Below are positions 7,542 to 15,900 of a DNA stretch of 23,081 bases, piece by piece. The notes under the pieces were generated by a model. The model was not told the origin of the DNA. It made no database searches and saw only the letters and a program-made list of their open reading frames with translations. The position numbers were made by a program, and so were the translations under genes. Numbering within the stretch: the first letter of the stretch is position 1; each line of letters opens with the position of its first letter. The stretch lies in NCBI GenBank assembly GCA_009774535.1, contig VSNY01000056.1, positions 1-23,081 on the forward strand, given 5' to 3'. This stretch comes from Lachnospiraceae bacterium. Lineage in GTDB: Bacteria; Bacillota; Clostridia; Lachnospirales; Lachnospiraceae.

Positions 7542-8555
7542 TTAACATCCATCATGAACTGTCCTCCCCCGCCGATAAATAAACTCCTGCACCGGATACC
7601 CCTCATGCATCCCCTTCTGCCCCGGAACAAACCCCATCGAACGGTAAAACTGTCTGGCAGCAGTTCCTTTTGCGTCTCCCTCCAGGAACGTTTCCACTGT
7701 AATGTCTTTTGCCGGGTCTAATTTTTTTAGCATCAGCTGCAGCATACGGGACGCTACCCGCTGCCTGCGGTATTCCGGATGGACTGCCAGGCAGACAATT
7801 CTGCTTTCCTCTTTTGCAAACAGCAGCACGCCGATAATCATTCTGCCGTCGGCCGCATAAATGGCTGTACCCCGCTTCATGTGCCGGATCACCACGCCGC
7901 AGTAACTGTTCATGGCGTCATCGCTGTCCATTCCCGGGAAATCCTTTTTGACAATTTCTGTAAAATTCAGCCAGGACTCCAAATGCGCAAAACCCGCGAA
8001 TCCTGTCTGAATCCTGTGAATACGTTCGCCCTGTCTGTCATAGCTGCCGCGAATCTCAAACAGGCGGTCTAAAAACCAGTAAGGAATCATAATCCCCTGC
8101 GCCTGCATTTTGATAACCTCATCCTGATCCGCCCAACGGACCTGCCGTACTTCTTCCGGCTGCAGCCGCAGCCCGGCCAGATCAATTTCCTGTTCAATAA
8201 TGTAAAAATCATCAAATCCGCCGGAAAAATTCATCGTCAGAAACGGACGTTCCTTGGACAGATCCAGCCGAATCCCAAGCTCCTCGAATAATTCCCGTTC
8301 CGCCGCCTGTGTGCTGCTGTCGCCAGCCACGGCAGAGCCGCCGACCGTTACGTCCCACATATTCGGCCATCCCTTCTTAAAAGGCTGCCGCTGCTGGATC
8401 AGCAGTTGGTTTTTGCTGTTAAAGATACATACATGGATGGCAAGACGATAATAATTTTCCGGCATGGGAAGTCCCCGCTGGTGTGTTCTGCCTGTTTTTT
8501 CTTTGTCCTTTGTATACAGATCCCATAGTTCTGCGGTATGCTCAAATATTTCCAT
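7542..8555 (-). CDS. Nudix hydrolase - GNAT acetyltransferase fusion protein
   Basis: A 337-residue two-domain protein. Residues about 1-165 are a Nudix domain of the isopentenyl-diphosphate isomerase-like subgroup, with the box running from G73 through REL at 87-89, EE at 91-92 and GI at 94-95; the first acidic position of the box is D79 instead of the usual E. Residues about 165-335 are a GNAT N-acetyltransferase, with the acetyl-CoA loop in VHPEYRRQRVASRML and the C-terminal FYRSMGF typical of the fold. Nudix domains of this subgroup hydrolyse nucleotide or prenyl diphosphates; the joint substrate is unknown. The start at 8555 has GAGGA about five bases upstream. It appears to be a single-gene unit. 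Confidence 0.88.
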   Translation of the reverse strand: MEIFEHTAELWDLYTKDKEKTGRTHQRGLPMPENYYRLAIHVCIFNSKNQLLIQQRQPFKKGWPNMWDVTVGGSAVAGDSSTQAAERELFEELGIRLDLSKERPFLTMNFSGGFDDFYIIEQEIDLAGLRLQPEEVRQVRWADQDEVIKMQAQGIMIPYWFLDRLFEIRGSYDRQGERIHRIQTGFAGFAHLESWLNFTEIVKKDFPGMDSDDAMNSYCGVVIRHMKRGTAIYAADGRMIIGVLLFAKEESRIVCLAVHPEYRRQRVASRMLQLMLKKLDPAKDITVETFLEGDAKGTAARQFYRSMGFVPGQKGMHEGYPVQEFIYRRGRTVHDGC

Positions 8556-8615
8556 AAATCCTCATTCTAAAAGTAAGATAAAAAATAATATAATAAAAAA
8601 ACAAGATAAAATAAG

Positions 8616-8628
8616 ATACGGCCCGTAT
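8616..8628. other. Short palindrome ATACGG-c-CCGTAT
   Basis: A 13-base palindrome between the beta-helix gene (ending at 8669) and the Nudix-GNAT gene. Read on the minus strand it is followed by a T-rich run (CTTATTTTATCTTG then TTTTTT), so it could be a weak terminator for the upstream gene (5-bp stem, 3-base loop) or an operator ahead of the Nudix gene. Confidence 0.35.
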
Positions 8629-8668
8629 ATTCCCAGCAAACTACAGACCATCCCTATTACTTTCGCTC

Positions 8669-9337
8669 TTAATCTTCTTTTGTTACAATTTCATTTTTAT
8701 TTTTATAGATCGAATGCGCCGTTACCACGCCGCGTACCATAGACAGCGGATAGATATTTGTATGACGGCCTACGACAGTACCCGGATTTAAAACGGAATT
8801 ACAGCCGACTTCCACAAAATCTCCCAGCATAGCGCCGAATTTTTTAAGTCCTGTCTGTATCTGCTGTGACCCGTTTTTTACCGTGACCAGTGTTTTGTCC
8901 GACTTCACATTGGAAGTAATCGATCCCGCGCCCATATGGGATTTGTATCCAAGGATGGAATCCCCGACATAATTATAATGCGGCACCTGCACACCGTTAA
9001 AAATAACCACATTCTTTAATTCCGTGGAATTGCCTATCACCGCGCCTTTTCCGACAATCGCACTGCCGCGGATAAATGCGCAATGGCGGATCTGCGCTTC
9101 TTCGTCGATAATCAGCGGCCCGTTCAGACAGGCAGTCGGCGCAACCTCTGCCGATTTTGCGACCCAGATTGTTTCGCCGCGCTTTTCAAAGCGCTCCGGG
9201 TCCAGGCTGTTTCCAAGTTCAATAATAAAGTCTTTGATCTTTCCAAGCACTTCCCATGGATAGTCCGCTCCGGCAAATAAATCCGCGGCAATTGTTTCGT
9301 TCAGATCATACATATTTTTAATGAAGCATGATTCCAT
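8669..9337 (-). CDS. Left-handed beta-helix (hexapeptide-repeat) protein, GlmU C-domain-like
   Basis: A 222-residue hexapeptide-repeat protein. From about residue 58 onward the chain shows repeated [LIV]-G-x4 turns (ACLNGPLIIDEEAQIRHCAF, IVGKGAVIGN, GVQVPHYNYVGDSILG, FVEVGCNSVLNPGTVVGRHT), the signature of a left-handed beta helix. The HYNYVGDSILG and GAGSITSNVKSDK segments resemble the acetyltransferase half of GlmU; the N-terminal nucleotidyltransferase half is absent and the chain instead begins with an unplaced 55-residue region. Such proteins are usually sugar-nucleotide acetyltransferases acting as trimers. The start at 9337 has GAGGAG seven bases upstream. It follows topB by 35 bases on the same strand and is probably co-transcribed with it. 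The acceptor is unknown. Confidence 0.82.
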   Translation of the reverse strand: MESCFIKNMYDLNETIAADLFAGADYPWEVLGKIKDFIIELGNSLDPERFEKRGETIWVAKSAEVAPTACLNGPLIIDEEAQIRHCAFIRGSAIVGKGAVIGNSTELKNVVIFNGVQVPHYNYVGDSILGYKSHMGAGSITSNVKSDKTLVTVKNGSQQIQTGLKKFGAMLGDFVEVGCNSVLNPGTVVGRHTNIYPLSMVRGVVTAHSIYKNKNEIVTKED

Positions 9338-9372
9338 TTTAATCTCCTCTCTTTCTGTCTGATCAAATTGTT

Positions 9373-11385
9373 TTATTTTTGATAATAAGTTTCCGCCTTG
9401 TCAAAAAAACCGCGCAGCTGATTCCGGTTATTCAGATGCAGAACGCCGCTTGTACGGCTCTGTATAAAATGCTCCAGCTTATCCATATATTCCTGCGTCG
9501 TAATGAACCCCTGCGCCACATAAGTCAATCCTTTTTCCCAGCTCGCCGTCAGTTCCGGATTCAGCAAAGACTTAATCGACGCGTTTACAACATCAAAAAT
9601 CATCTCTCCCAGCAGTGTCGGCGTAATGACCTGCGTCTTTTTTTGCAGGGAAAGATACTTATTGCGTACCAGCTTAGACAGGATTTCCGCACGGGTGGCG
9701 CTGGTGCCGATCCCGCTGCCTTTAATCGTAGCCCGCAGTTCTTCGTCTTCAATCAGCTGCCCGGCATTTTCCATAGCTAAAATCATGGAGCCGGAATTGT
9801 ACCGTTTGGGCGGCGACGTCTCGCCTTCTTTGATCTGAAAATGGCCTGCTGGAAACGTCATGCCTTTTTTCAAAGACGCCACCGCTTCCAGCAGCCCGGG
9901 GTCCGCCGCAGACGGATTTTGTTCTGCGTTTGCTGCCGTTTCGCCGCCTTCTTTTTTCTTTTGAAAAAAAGAATACTCCATCACCGGAAGATAGCCCGGT
10001 TCTTTTAACACTTTAAATCCGGCAAAAAACTTTTCTTCCTTTACCTGGAATACCAGATGGTATTTCCAATAGACCGCAGGCGGATAAAAAACAGCCAGAA
10101 AGCGGCGTACAATTGTCTCATAGACTTTGATCGCCGTCGCGCTCAGTGATTTTAACGCGCCGATCCCCTGCCCGGTTGGAATAATGGCATAATGGTCTGT
10201 AATCTGTTTGTCGTTGGTATAACGTGTGCCTGCAATCTTTTTCCAGCTTTCTCGTTCCAAAATCACGTCCACAAACTGCCGGACACCGGAAATAGCGCGT
10301 AAACCGCTGATATTTTTACGAATCTCTTTTGCCGCCGCAGTGGAAAGCACACGGGCATCGGTACGCGGATAGGTAACCAGCTTCTTTTCATATAGTTCCT
10401 GAACGATACCAAGCGTCTGATCCGGGCTGATTTTGAAAAACCGGGAGCAGGTATTTTGCAGCTCTGCCAGGTTAAACAGCAGCGGTGCATATTTCGTTTC
10501 TTTTTTCTTTTCCATGGAACATACGACTGCCGTGATCGGCGGATCTTCCTCCAGATGTGCGATCAGACGCGCCGCCTCTTCTTTTTCCAGAAAGCCGTTG
10601 TCCTTATACAGCTTCGGCGACTGAAAATAAGCGGAGCCTTCGACAGCCTTCCATTCACATTCCATCTTATGCTCCCTGACATCGATCTGCGCCAGTACCC
10701 GGTAAAACGGCGTTTTGACAAAGTCCCGGATTTCCCGCTCTCTGCGTACTACCATCCCAAGGACGCAGGTCATCACACGCCCGACGGATATCACCGCATA
10801 TTTTTCATGCAGGTACCCCGCCACTGCGTCGCCGTATTTTAACGTCAGCAGCCTTGAAAAATTAATCCCCATCAGATAATCTTCCTTTGCGCGCAGATAG
10901 GCGCTGGCGGCCAGGTTATCGTATTCCGACAAATCTTTGGCTTCCCGGATGCCGCGCAGAATTTCCTCTTCGGTCTGGGAATCAATCCACACCCGTTTGC
11001 GCTGCTTGCCTGTCACCCCGGACATCTGCTCCACAAGCCGGTAGATATATTCCCCTTCCCGCCCGGAGTCCGTGCAGACATAGATAACGCTGACATCTTT
11101 GCGCTTTAACAGGGAAGATACAATCCGAAACTGCTTTGCGGCGGACGGAATCACTTCATATTTAAATTCCTGCGGCAGAAACGGCAGTGCGGACAAACTC
11201 CATCTCTTATATTTCGGATCATATACTTCCGGATAGCTCATCGTAACAAGGTGGCCCACGCACCAGGTCACAACCGCGCTTTTTCCTTCCTGATAGCCAT
11301 CATACCGCTTCATGTCCATCTTCAAAGCCCTGGCAAATTCCTGTGCCACTGAAGGCTTTTCCGCTATGTATAATGCTTTTGCCAT
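9373..11385 (-). CDS. topB: DNA topoisomerase III (type IA)
   Basis: Relaxes or decatenates negatively supercoiled DNA by passing strands through a transient single-strand break. At 670 residues it has the type IA core: the TOPRIM start (ALYIAEKPSVAQEFA), the TOPRIM acidic motif TDSGREGE (about 105-112), and the catalytic tyrosine Y339 in LVTYPRTDAR. The GSGIGTSATRAEIL motif follows near the C-terminal third. No zinc-finger tail is present, as is common for TopB of Firmicutes. The start at 11385 has TTAGGAGAG a few bases upstream; an ATG six codons earlier gives only an unconserved extension. A perfect inverted repeat just upstream (11416-11459) leaves little room for a promoter, so the gene may depend on reading through it or on a promoter before it. 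Confidence 0.94.
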   Translation of the reverse strand: MAKALYIAEKPSVAQEFARALKMDMKRYDGYQEGKSAVVTWCVGHLVTMSYPEVYDPKYKRWSLSALPFLPQEFKYEVIPSAAKQFRIVSSLLKRKDVSVIYVCTDSGREGEYIYRLVEQMSGVTGKQRKRVWIDSQTEEEILRGIREAKDLSEYDNLAASAYLRAKEDYLMGINFSRLLTLKYGDAVAGYLHEKYAVISVGRVMTCVLGMVVRREREIRDFVKTPFYRVLAQIDVREHKMECEWKAVEGSAYFQSPKLYKDNGFLEKEEAARLIAHLEEDPPITAVVCSMEKKKETKYAPLLFNLAELQNTCSRFFKISPDQTLGIVQELYEKKLVTYPRTDARVLSTAAAKEIRKNISGLRAISGVRQFVDVILERESWKKIAGTRYTNDKQITDHYAIIPTGQGIGALKSLSATAIKVYETIVRRFLAVFYPPAVYWKYHLVFQVKEEKFFAGFKVLKEPGYLPVMEYSFFQKKKEGGETAANAEQNPSAADPGLLEAVASLKKGMTFPAGHFQIKEGETSPPKRYNSGSMILAMENAGQLIEDEELRATIKGSGIGTSATRAEILSKLVRNKYLSLQKKTQVITPTLLGEMIFDVVNASIKSLLNPELTASWEKGLTYVAQGFITTQEYMDKLEHFIQSRTSGVLHLNNRNQLRGFFDKAETYYQK

Positions 11386-11415
11386 AATCTCTCCTAACAC
11401 CAATGCCCCTGACAG

Positions 11416-11459
11416 AAAAATGACTTACACACACTGCAAAATGTGTGTAAGTCATTTTT
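11416..11459. terminator. Perfect 18-bp inverted repeat, likely terminator of the DUF234 ATPase gene
   Basis: AAAAATGACTTACACACA (11416-11433) and TGTGTGTAAGTCATTTTT (11442-11459) are exact complements, separated by CTGCAAAA. On either strand the hairpin ends in five T. It lies after the ATPase gene and 31 bases ahead of the topB start, so it may terminate the former or act as an attenuator or operator for the latter. Confidence 0.7.
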
Positions 11460-11528
11460 ATCCATTTACCATTCCCATTTCGGACAAACTTTATACAGGC
11501 CGCACCCAAATACCGCAGACAGAACTTT

Positions 11529-12890
11529 TTACAGCTGCGTCATATCTACCAGAACCAGACGTTTGTCTTCTTTTGCTTTTTCCAGCAGCTCGTCGTCAAA
11601 GCTCTTTGCAGAAAACAGGTAATAATACCCGGACTTTAACTTTGCTTTTTTCATAGTGTCAAACAGCTTTTCACACATCTCATACGTCAGCTGCGGTTTG
11701 GACCAGTTGCACAGACCGATCAGACTGTTCCTGGCGCTGTCCTGTGCGATAATATCGATATTTCCAGTCTTGCCGACCCATGTCCCGGCCTTATGTATCC
11801 GAATCGGCAGCTTATCCACCAGATTGAGCAGTTCCAGATATTCCATGCATACCTGCACAAAATAACGGTTCATATAATCGTCCAGATCGTGTGCGATATA
11901 CGCATCATAAAAAGTCTCCGGCGTCATCATATACAGATCCGACAGATGAGGATACACAAAACGGAACCAGAAATTCACATAATTGCAGCGGATCTGGTAA
12001 ATCCCTTTCTGCGCATTTTCCCATCCTCCGGTCTCAAAAGAATTCACCTTTTCGACCACCTCAAACGCAGCCAGATTTTTCATATAGACACTGATCTTGG
12101 CCCTGGAGAACCCGGTCTCGTTAAACAGGTCATTCAGCTTGCGGTGTCCCGCTGCAATTGCAGCCAAAATCGTATCATAAATCGCAAGCTCCCGCAGTTC
12201 GCTTCCAATAAAACGCTCCGCTTCTTCAAACAAATATCCGCTTGGTGATAAAATATGCTTGCAGATATTGCTGCGGATATCTTTTTTAGAATTCCAGCGG
12301 TTCATATACGAAGAAACTCCGCCCAAAATCCCATATACTTTCACACAGTCGCTGACCGAATACTCCGGATAGGAACGCACAATGTCCAGGAACTTTAAAT
12401 CTTCCAGCTTAATAATATCGTCTACTTTTTTCCGGCTGTCTCCCAATACATTTTCCAGTTCCTGTTCCATCCAGGCAACCGAAGAACTTGCCAGAAGGAT
12501 CATCACCGGACCCGGATACAATTTTTTGGCTTTTAGCTTTAAGACCGCCTTGAAAAATTCTTCATCGCGCTTTGCGATATTTTGAAATTCATCGATGACC
12601 ACGACCAGCTTGCTGGCGCTGCCGCTGCGGATACGGTTAAAAAATTCGGTATAATTGTATTTATTCAGGCTCAGATCATACTGCTTTTCGATTTCATGCC
12701 CGAACTGCATGCACTGTTCCTGCGCAGACGCTTTGCGCGCACGATAATAAAAGAATTTTTTCCCTTTGCAGAAGATCCGGATCAGCGCCTCTTTATCGCA
12801 GCCCTCGCGTCCGTATAACAGAACAAGCTGATTACCGTTTTTTTCGTATAGCTGCTCCATCTTTTTTATTTCTGTGTGTCTGATTACCAT
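11529..12890 (-). CDS. AAA-type ATPase, archaeal-ATPase/DUF234 family, with degenerate catalytic motifs
   Basis: A 453-residue protein with the layout of the archaeal-type ATPase plus DUF234 family: an N-terminal P-loop domain, a winged-helix middle (about 235-290, NDLFNETGFSRAKISVYMKN) and a nuclease-like C-terminal domain. The Walker A region reads GREGCDKE (27-34), where the canonical glycine before lysine is D and the S/T after it is E. Walker B is good (KLVVVIDEFQNIA, about 94-106). In the C-terminal domain, GNIDIIAQ keeps the first acidic residue, but the usual E-x-K pair (GECKW in relatives) reads GLCNW. It may therefore not hydrolyse ATP or cut DNA. The start at 12890 has AGGAGA nearby and a clear promoter upstream. 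Many Lachnospiraceae have several paralogues, whose role is unknown. Confidence 0.82.
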   Translation of the reverse strand: MVIRHTEIKKMEQLYEKNGNQLVLLYGREGCDKEALIRIFCKGKKFFYYRARKASAQEQCMQFGHEIEKQYDLSLNKYNYTEFFNRIRSGSASKLVVVIDEFQNIAKRDEEFFKAVLKLKAKKLYPGPVMILLASSSVAWMEQELENVLGDSRKKVDDIIKLEDLKFLDIVRSYPEYSVSDCVKVYGILGGVSSYMNRWNSKKDIRSNICKHILSPSGYLFEEAERFIGSELRELAIYDTILAAIAAGHRKLNDLFNETGFSRAKISVYMKNLAAFEVVEKVNSFETGGWENAQKGIYQIRCNYVNFWFRFVYPHLSDLYMMTPETFYDAYIAHDLDDYMNRYFVQVCMEYLELLNLVDKLPIRIHKAGTWVGKTGNIDIIAQDSARNSLIGLCNWSKPQLTYEMCEKLFDTMKKAKLKSGYYYLFSAKSFDDELLEKAKEDKRLVLVDMTQL

Positions 12891-12955
12891 TGCTTTCTCC
12901 TATTGCGTATGTTCTGAGCTTTCTGGATTTTGAAGTAAAAAGAAATTGTACCGAA

Positions 12956-12984
12956 ATCATATCACATTTTAACTTCCTTTGCAA
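12956..12984 (-). promoter_or_regulatory. Promoter of the DUF234 ATPase gene
   Basis: On the minus strand TTGCAA (12984-12979) and TATGAT (12961-12956) are separated by 17 bases. The start codon lies about 60 bases further on. Confidence 0.6.
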
Positions 12985-13047
12985 GAGGTTGGAAGAAAAT
13001 GCATGAAAATAATAGTCCGGATTCCTGCAGCCATTACACTTTCATAC

Positions 13048-13072
13048 GGCCAGCGCGCCAAACGCGCTGGCC
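13048..13072. terminator. GC-rich hairpin downstream of asd
   Basis: GGCCAGCGCG (13048-13057) and CGCGCTGGCC (13063-13072) form a perfect 10-bp stem with a five-base loop, beginning 28 bases after the asd stop. No T-run follows on either strand, so it is a weak candidate for an intrinsic terminator; it could instead protect the 3' end of the mRNA. Confidence 0.5.
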
Positions 13073-13099
13073 TGCCTGGACGTTAACTGCAGAATTTCC

Positions 13100-14188
13100 T
13101 TATTTTTTCGTAATATATCCCTGCGCTTTTAATAACTCAGCGCATAAAATAGCTCCTCCGGCTGCACCGCGGACGGTGTTGTGTGACAATCCGACAAATT
13201 TCCAGTCATAGACGGTATCTTTGCGGATGCGTCCGACGCTGATCCCCATGCCGTTTTCATAATCCACATCCATGGCAATCTGCGGGCGGCTGTCTTCTTC
13301 CAGATACCGGATAAACTGCTTTGGCGCTGACGGCAGGGCCAGCTGCTGCGGCAGGCCGCTGTAAGCTGCCAGCTTTTCGATCAGCTGTTCTTTCTCTATC
13401 GATTTCTTTTTAAACTTCACAAATACAGAAGCCGTATGGCCGTTCAGTACCGGAACACGAATGCACTGGCTCGTAATCACAGGCTCTTTGGCTGGTTCTA
13501 TCACGCCGTCTTTCAATGCGCCCCAGATCCGCAGCGGTTCTTTTTCTGACTTCTCTTCTTCCCCGCTGATAAACGGAATAATATTGCCTTCCATCTGCGG
13601 CCAGTCCTGAAATGTTTTGCCTGCGCCGGAAATCGCCTGGTAAGTGGAAACGACTGCTTCATATGGTTCAAATTCCATCCAGGCTGTAAGAACCGGTGCG
13701 TAAGACTGAATCGAGCAGTTCGGCTTTACCGCCACAAAGCCGCGGGAAGTACCAAGACGTTTTCTCTGATATGGAATCAGATCCATATGCTGCGGATTGA
13801 TCTCCGGCACTACCATCGGCACGTCCGGCGTCCAGCGATGGGCGCTGTTATTAGATACGACCGGAGTTTCTGTTTTTGCGTAAGCGTCTTCAATGTTCTT
13901 AATCTCTTCTTTGGACATGTCTACAGCGGAAAATACAAAATCTACCTCAGACGCTGTGCTTTCGATTTCATTTACATTTTTCACAACGATCTGCTTCACA
14001 GCTTCCGGTATCGGCGTATCCATCTTCCAGCGTCCGTTTACAGCCGCTTCATAAGTCTGCCCGGCGCTTCTTGGGCTTGCAGCGATGGTAGTCACTTCAA
14101 ACCACGGATGATTTTCTAACAGGGAAAGAAATCTCTGGCCTACCATACCGGTTCCGCCGAGAATGCCGACTTTTAATTTTTCGCTCAT
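13100..14188 (-). CDS. asd: Aspartate-semialdehyde dehydrogenase
   Basis: Reduces aspartyl-4-phosphate to aspartate-4-semialdehyde with NADPH, the branch point to lysine/diaminopimelate, threonine and methionine. The 362-residue chain is of the archaeal/fungal-type subgroup, which is common in Clostridia. Visible marks are the dinucleotide loop GILGGTGMVGQ (8-18), the catalytic cysteine C158 in KPNCSIQ, and the catalytic histidine H251 in RVPVLNGHTASVF. The start at 14188 is favoured by GGAGGA six bases upstream and by the conserved start MSEKLKVGILGG. Single-gene unit, with argH 201 bases upstream on the same strand and its own candidate promoter. No lysine riboswitch pattern was recognised in the leader. 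Confidence 0.95.
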   Translation of the reverse strand: MSEKLKVGILGGTGMVGQRFLSLLENHPWFEVTTIAASPRSAGQTYEAAVNGRWKMDTPIPEAVKQIVVKNVNEIESTASEVDFVFSAVDMSKEEIKNIEDAYAKTETPVVSNNSAHRWTPDVPMVVPEINPQHMDLIPYQRKRLGTSRGFVAVKPNCSIQSYAPVLTAWMEFEPYEAVVSTYQAISGAGKTFQDWPQMEGNIIPFISGEEEKSEKEPLRIWGALKDGVIEPAKEPVITSQCIRVPVLNGHTASVFVKFKKKSIEKEQLIEKLAAYSGLPQQLALPSAPKQFIRYLEEDSRPQIAMDVDYENGMGISVGRIRKDTVYDWKFVGLSHNTVRGAAGGAILCAELLKAQGYITKK

Positions 14189-14295
14189 AACAATCCTCCA
14201 TCCTGCCCGGCGCATGGCAGCGGGCATCTTATTCTATCATAGCTGCAGTCCGCCAGATCAGCGGCGGATCATACGCAGTCGTAACACATTTTCTG

Positions 14296-14321
14296 CCCGG
14301 GCAGATTTTTATTTGCCCGGG
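14296..14321. repeat. Paired CCCGGG inverted repeat ahead of asd
   Basis: CCCGGGCA (14296-14303) and TGCCCGGG (14314-14321) can pair over eight bases with a ten-base loop; because CCCGGG is itself palindromic, the two also form a direct repeat. The pair overlaps the predicted start of the asd transcript. No T-run follows on the minus strand, so an operator or 5' mRNA hairpin is more likely than a terminator. Confidence 0.5.
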
Positions 14322-14349
14322 ATTTTATAATATTAATACAGGTATGCAA
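14322..14349 (-). promoter_or_regulatory. Candidate promoter of asd
   Basis: On the minus strand TTGCAT (14349-14344) and TAAAAT (14327-14322) are 16 bases apart. An alternative reading, TTGCGT with TAATAT, lies a few bases upstream. Confidence 0.45.
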
Positions 14350-14389
14350 AAAACGCAAGTAGAATTTTTACAACTGCCTGCATGCAAAA

Positions 14390-15811
14390 CTACTGTCTCA
14401 GCAAAGCATCCTCCCAATCCGTATCCGGAAACGCAGCTTCCCGCAGATAGGCTTCCTCCAGCGCAATCACCCGCTCCATAGCCTCTTTTCCCGGCGCTCC
14501 GATTGTCAGCCGCTTATTCACACAGGCTTCCATAGAAACCGCTTCAAAAAGATCCGCCTCAAATACCGGGCTGACCGCCTTTAACTCCTCCAGTGTCAGA
14601 TCATCAATCGCGCAGTTTTTTTCCATACAATATAATACAAGCTTTCCGATCACCCCATGCGCGTCCCGAAACGGCACACCATGATTCACCAGATAATCGG
14701 CTGCGTCCGTCGCGTTGGTAAAGCCAAGCGCGGCGCTTTTGCGCATCTGTTCTTTGCAAAACCGGATAGTGGCAAGCATCCCGTTAAACAGCGCCAGACA
14801 GCCCTTTGCCGTATCAATCGCGTCAAACGTCAGCTCCTTATCTTCCTGCATGTCCTTGTTATAGGCAAGCGGAATCCCTTTCATCGTTGTCAGCAAAGAC
14901 AGCAGCGCGCCATAGACGCGTCCGGTCTTGCCGCGCACCAGTTCCGCGATATCCGGATTTTTTTTCTGCGGCATAATGCTGCTGCCAGTGCTGTAGCTAT
15001 CGTCGATTTCCACAAACTGATACTCATTGGAATTCCATATAATGATTTCTTCGCTGAAACGGCTTAAATGCATCATGATCGTTGATAATGCCGAGAGAAA
15101 TTCAATTACATAATCCCTGTCCGAAACGCCGTCCATACTGTTTAACGAAGGCCCGTAAAATCCGAGAGCGCGCGCGGTATCCTCACGGTCTAACGGATAA
15201 GTCGTACCTGCCAGCGCGCCGCTGCCCAGCGGGCAGTAATTCATTCGCTCATAAATATCACGCATTCTAAGTCGGTCGCGCTTAAACATTTCAAAATATG
15301 CGCCCATATGATGCGCCAGCGTTACCGGCTGCGCTTTTTGCAGATGGGTAAAGCCTGGCATAATCGTCTCCGTATGCGCTTTCATAATCGTTAAGATCGT
15401 CTCCAGCAATTCCTTTAACAGACCGTCCGTCTGAGCGACTTCCATACGGGTATACATCCGCATATCCAGCGCGACCTGATCATTTCTGCTCCTTCCGGTA
15501 TGCAGTTTTTTTCCGGTATCCCCCAGCCGTTCAATCAATACCGCTTCCACAAAACTGTGAATATCTTCATACTGGTCTGAAATCTCAAGCGTCCCGTCTT
15601 CCAGGTGCGACAGAATCCGCTGCAGTTCCCGCACCATCTGCCCTGCTTCTTCCCTGGTCAGAATCCCCTGCCTGCCAAGCATACCGACATGCGCTATACT
15701 GCCTTCAATATCCTGTTTATAAAATTTCCGGTCAAATGCGATCGACGCGTTAAAACGATAGACGAGCTGATCTGTCTCTTTTGTAAAGCGCCCTCCCCAT
15801 AACTGTGCCAT
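14390..15811 (-). CDS. argH: Argininosuccinate lyase
   Basis: Splits argininosuccinate into arginine and fumarate, the last step of arginine synthesis. The 473-residue length and layout are typical of this fumarase-superfamily homotetramer. The N-terminus is diagnostic (MAQLWGGRFTKETD), TGRSRNDQV at 105-113 is the first conserved block, H156 in FTHLQKAQP is the expected catalytic histidine, and GSSIMPQKKNPD at 276-287 is the superfamily signature with the mobile-loop serine. The start at 15811 has AGAGG about nine bases upstream. No argG lies next to it in this window, although the two are often paired. Its upstream region is a pyrimidine-rich stretch with a 52-bp tandem repeat and no convincing promoter, so it may be transcribed with queH. 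Confidence 0.96.
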   Translation of the reverse strand: MAQLWGGRFTKETDQLVYRFNASIAFDRKFYKQDIEGSIAHVGMLGRQGILTREEAGQMVRELQRILSHLEDGTLEISDQYEDIHSFVEAVLIERLGDTGKKLHTGRSRNDQVALDMRMYTRMEVAQTDGLLKELLETILTIMKAHTETIMPGFTHLQKAQPVTLAHHMGAYFEMFKRDRLRMRDIYERMNYCPLGSGALAGTTYPLDREDTARALGFYGPSLNSMDGVSDRDYVIEFLSALSTIMMHLSRFSEEIIIWNSNEYQFVEIDDSYSTGSSIMPQKKNPDIAELVRGKTGRVYGALLSLLTTMKGIPLAYNKDMQEDKELTFDAIDTAKGCLALFNGMLATIRFCKEQMRKSAALGFTNATDAADYLVNHGVPFRDAHGVIGKLVLYCMEKNCAIDDLTLEELKAVSPVFEADLFEAVSMEACVNKRLTIGAPGKEAMERVIALEEAYLREAAFPDTDWEDALLRQ

Positions 15812-15900
15812 AAAAAGATTCCTCTCTTTCTTATCATTCTTGTCTTTTTTATTATTCTTGTCTTTCTTAATCTTTCCTGTCTTTCATTCATCTTTCATTG
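15812..15900. other. Pyrimidine-rich (plus strand) leader of argH
   Basis: Nearly all bases on the plus strand are T or C, with irregular TTCTTGTCTTT and TTTCATTCATC units. In the argH mRNA this is a purine-rich leader ending in the AGAGG ribosome site. It looks like a worn microsatellite continuous with the 52-bp repeats beside it. Confidence 0.6.

Noticed and set aside
14189..14320. Lysine riboswitch in the asd leader
   Set aside because: The leader is too short and I see none of the expected conserved core sequence.
15694..15891. Possible basic peptide (65 codons) over the argH start on the same strand
   Set aside because: It is produced by the purine-rich leader in another frame of argH, has a low-complexity K/R/I content and no separate ribosome site.
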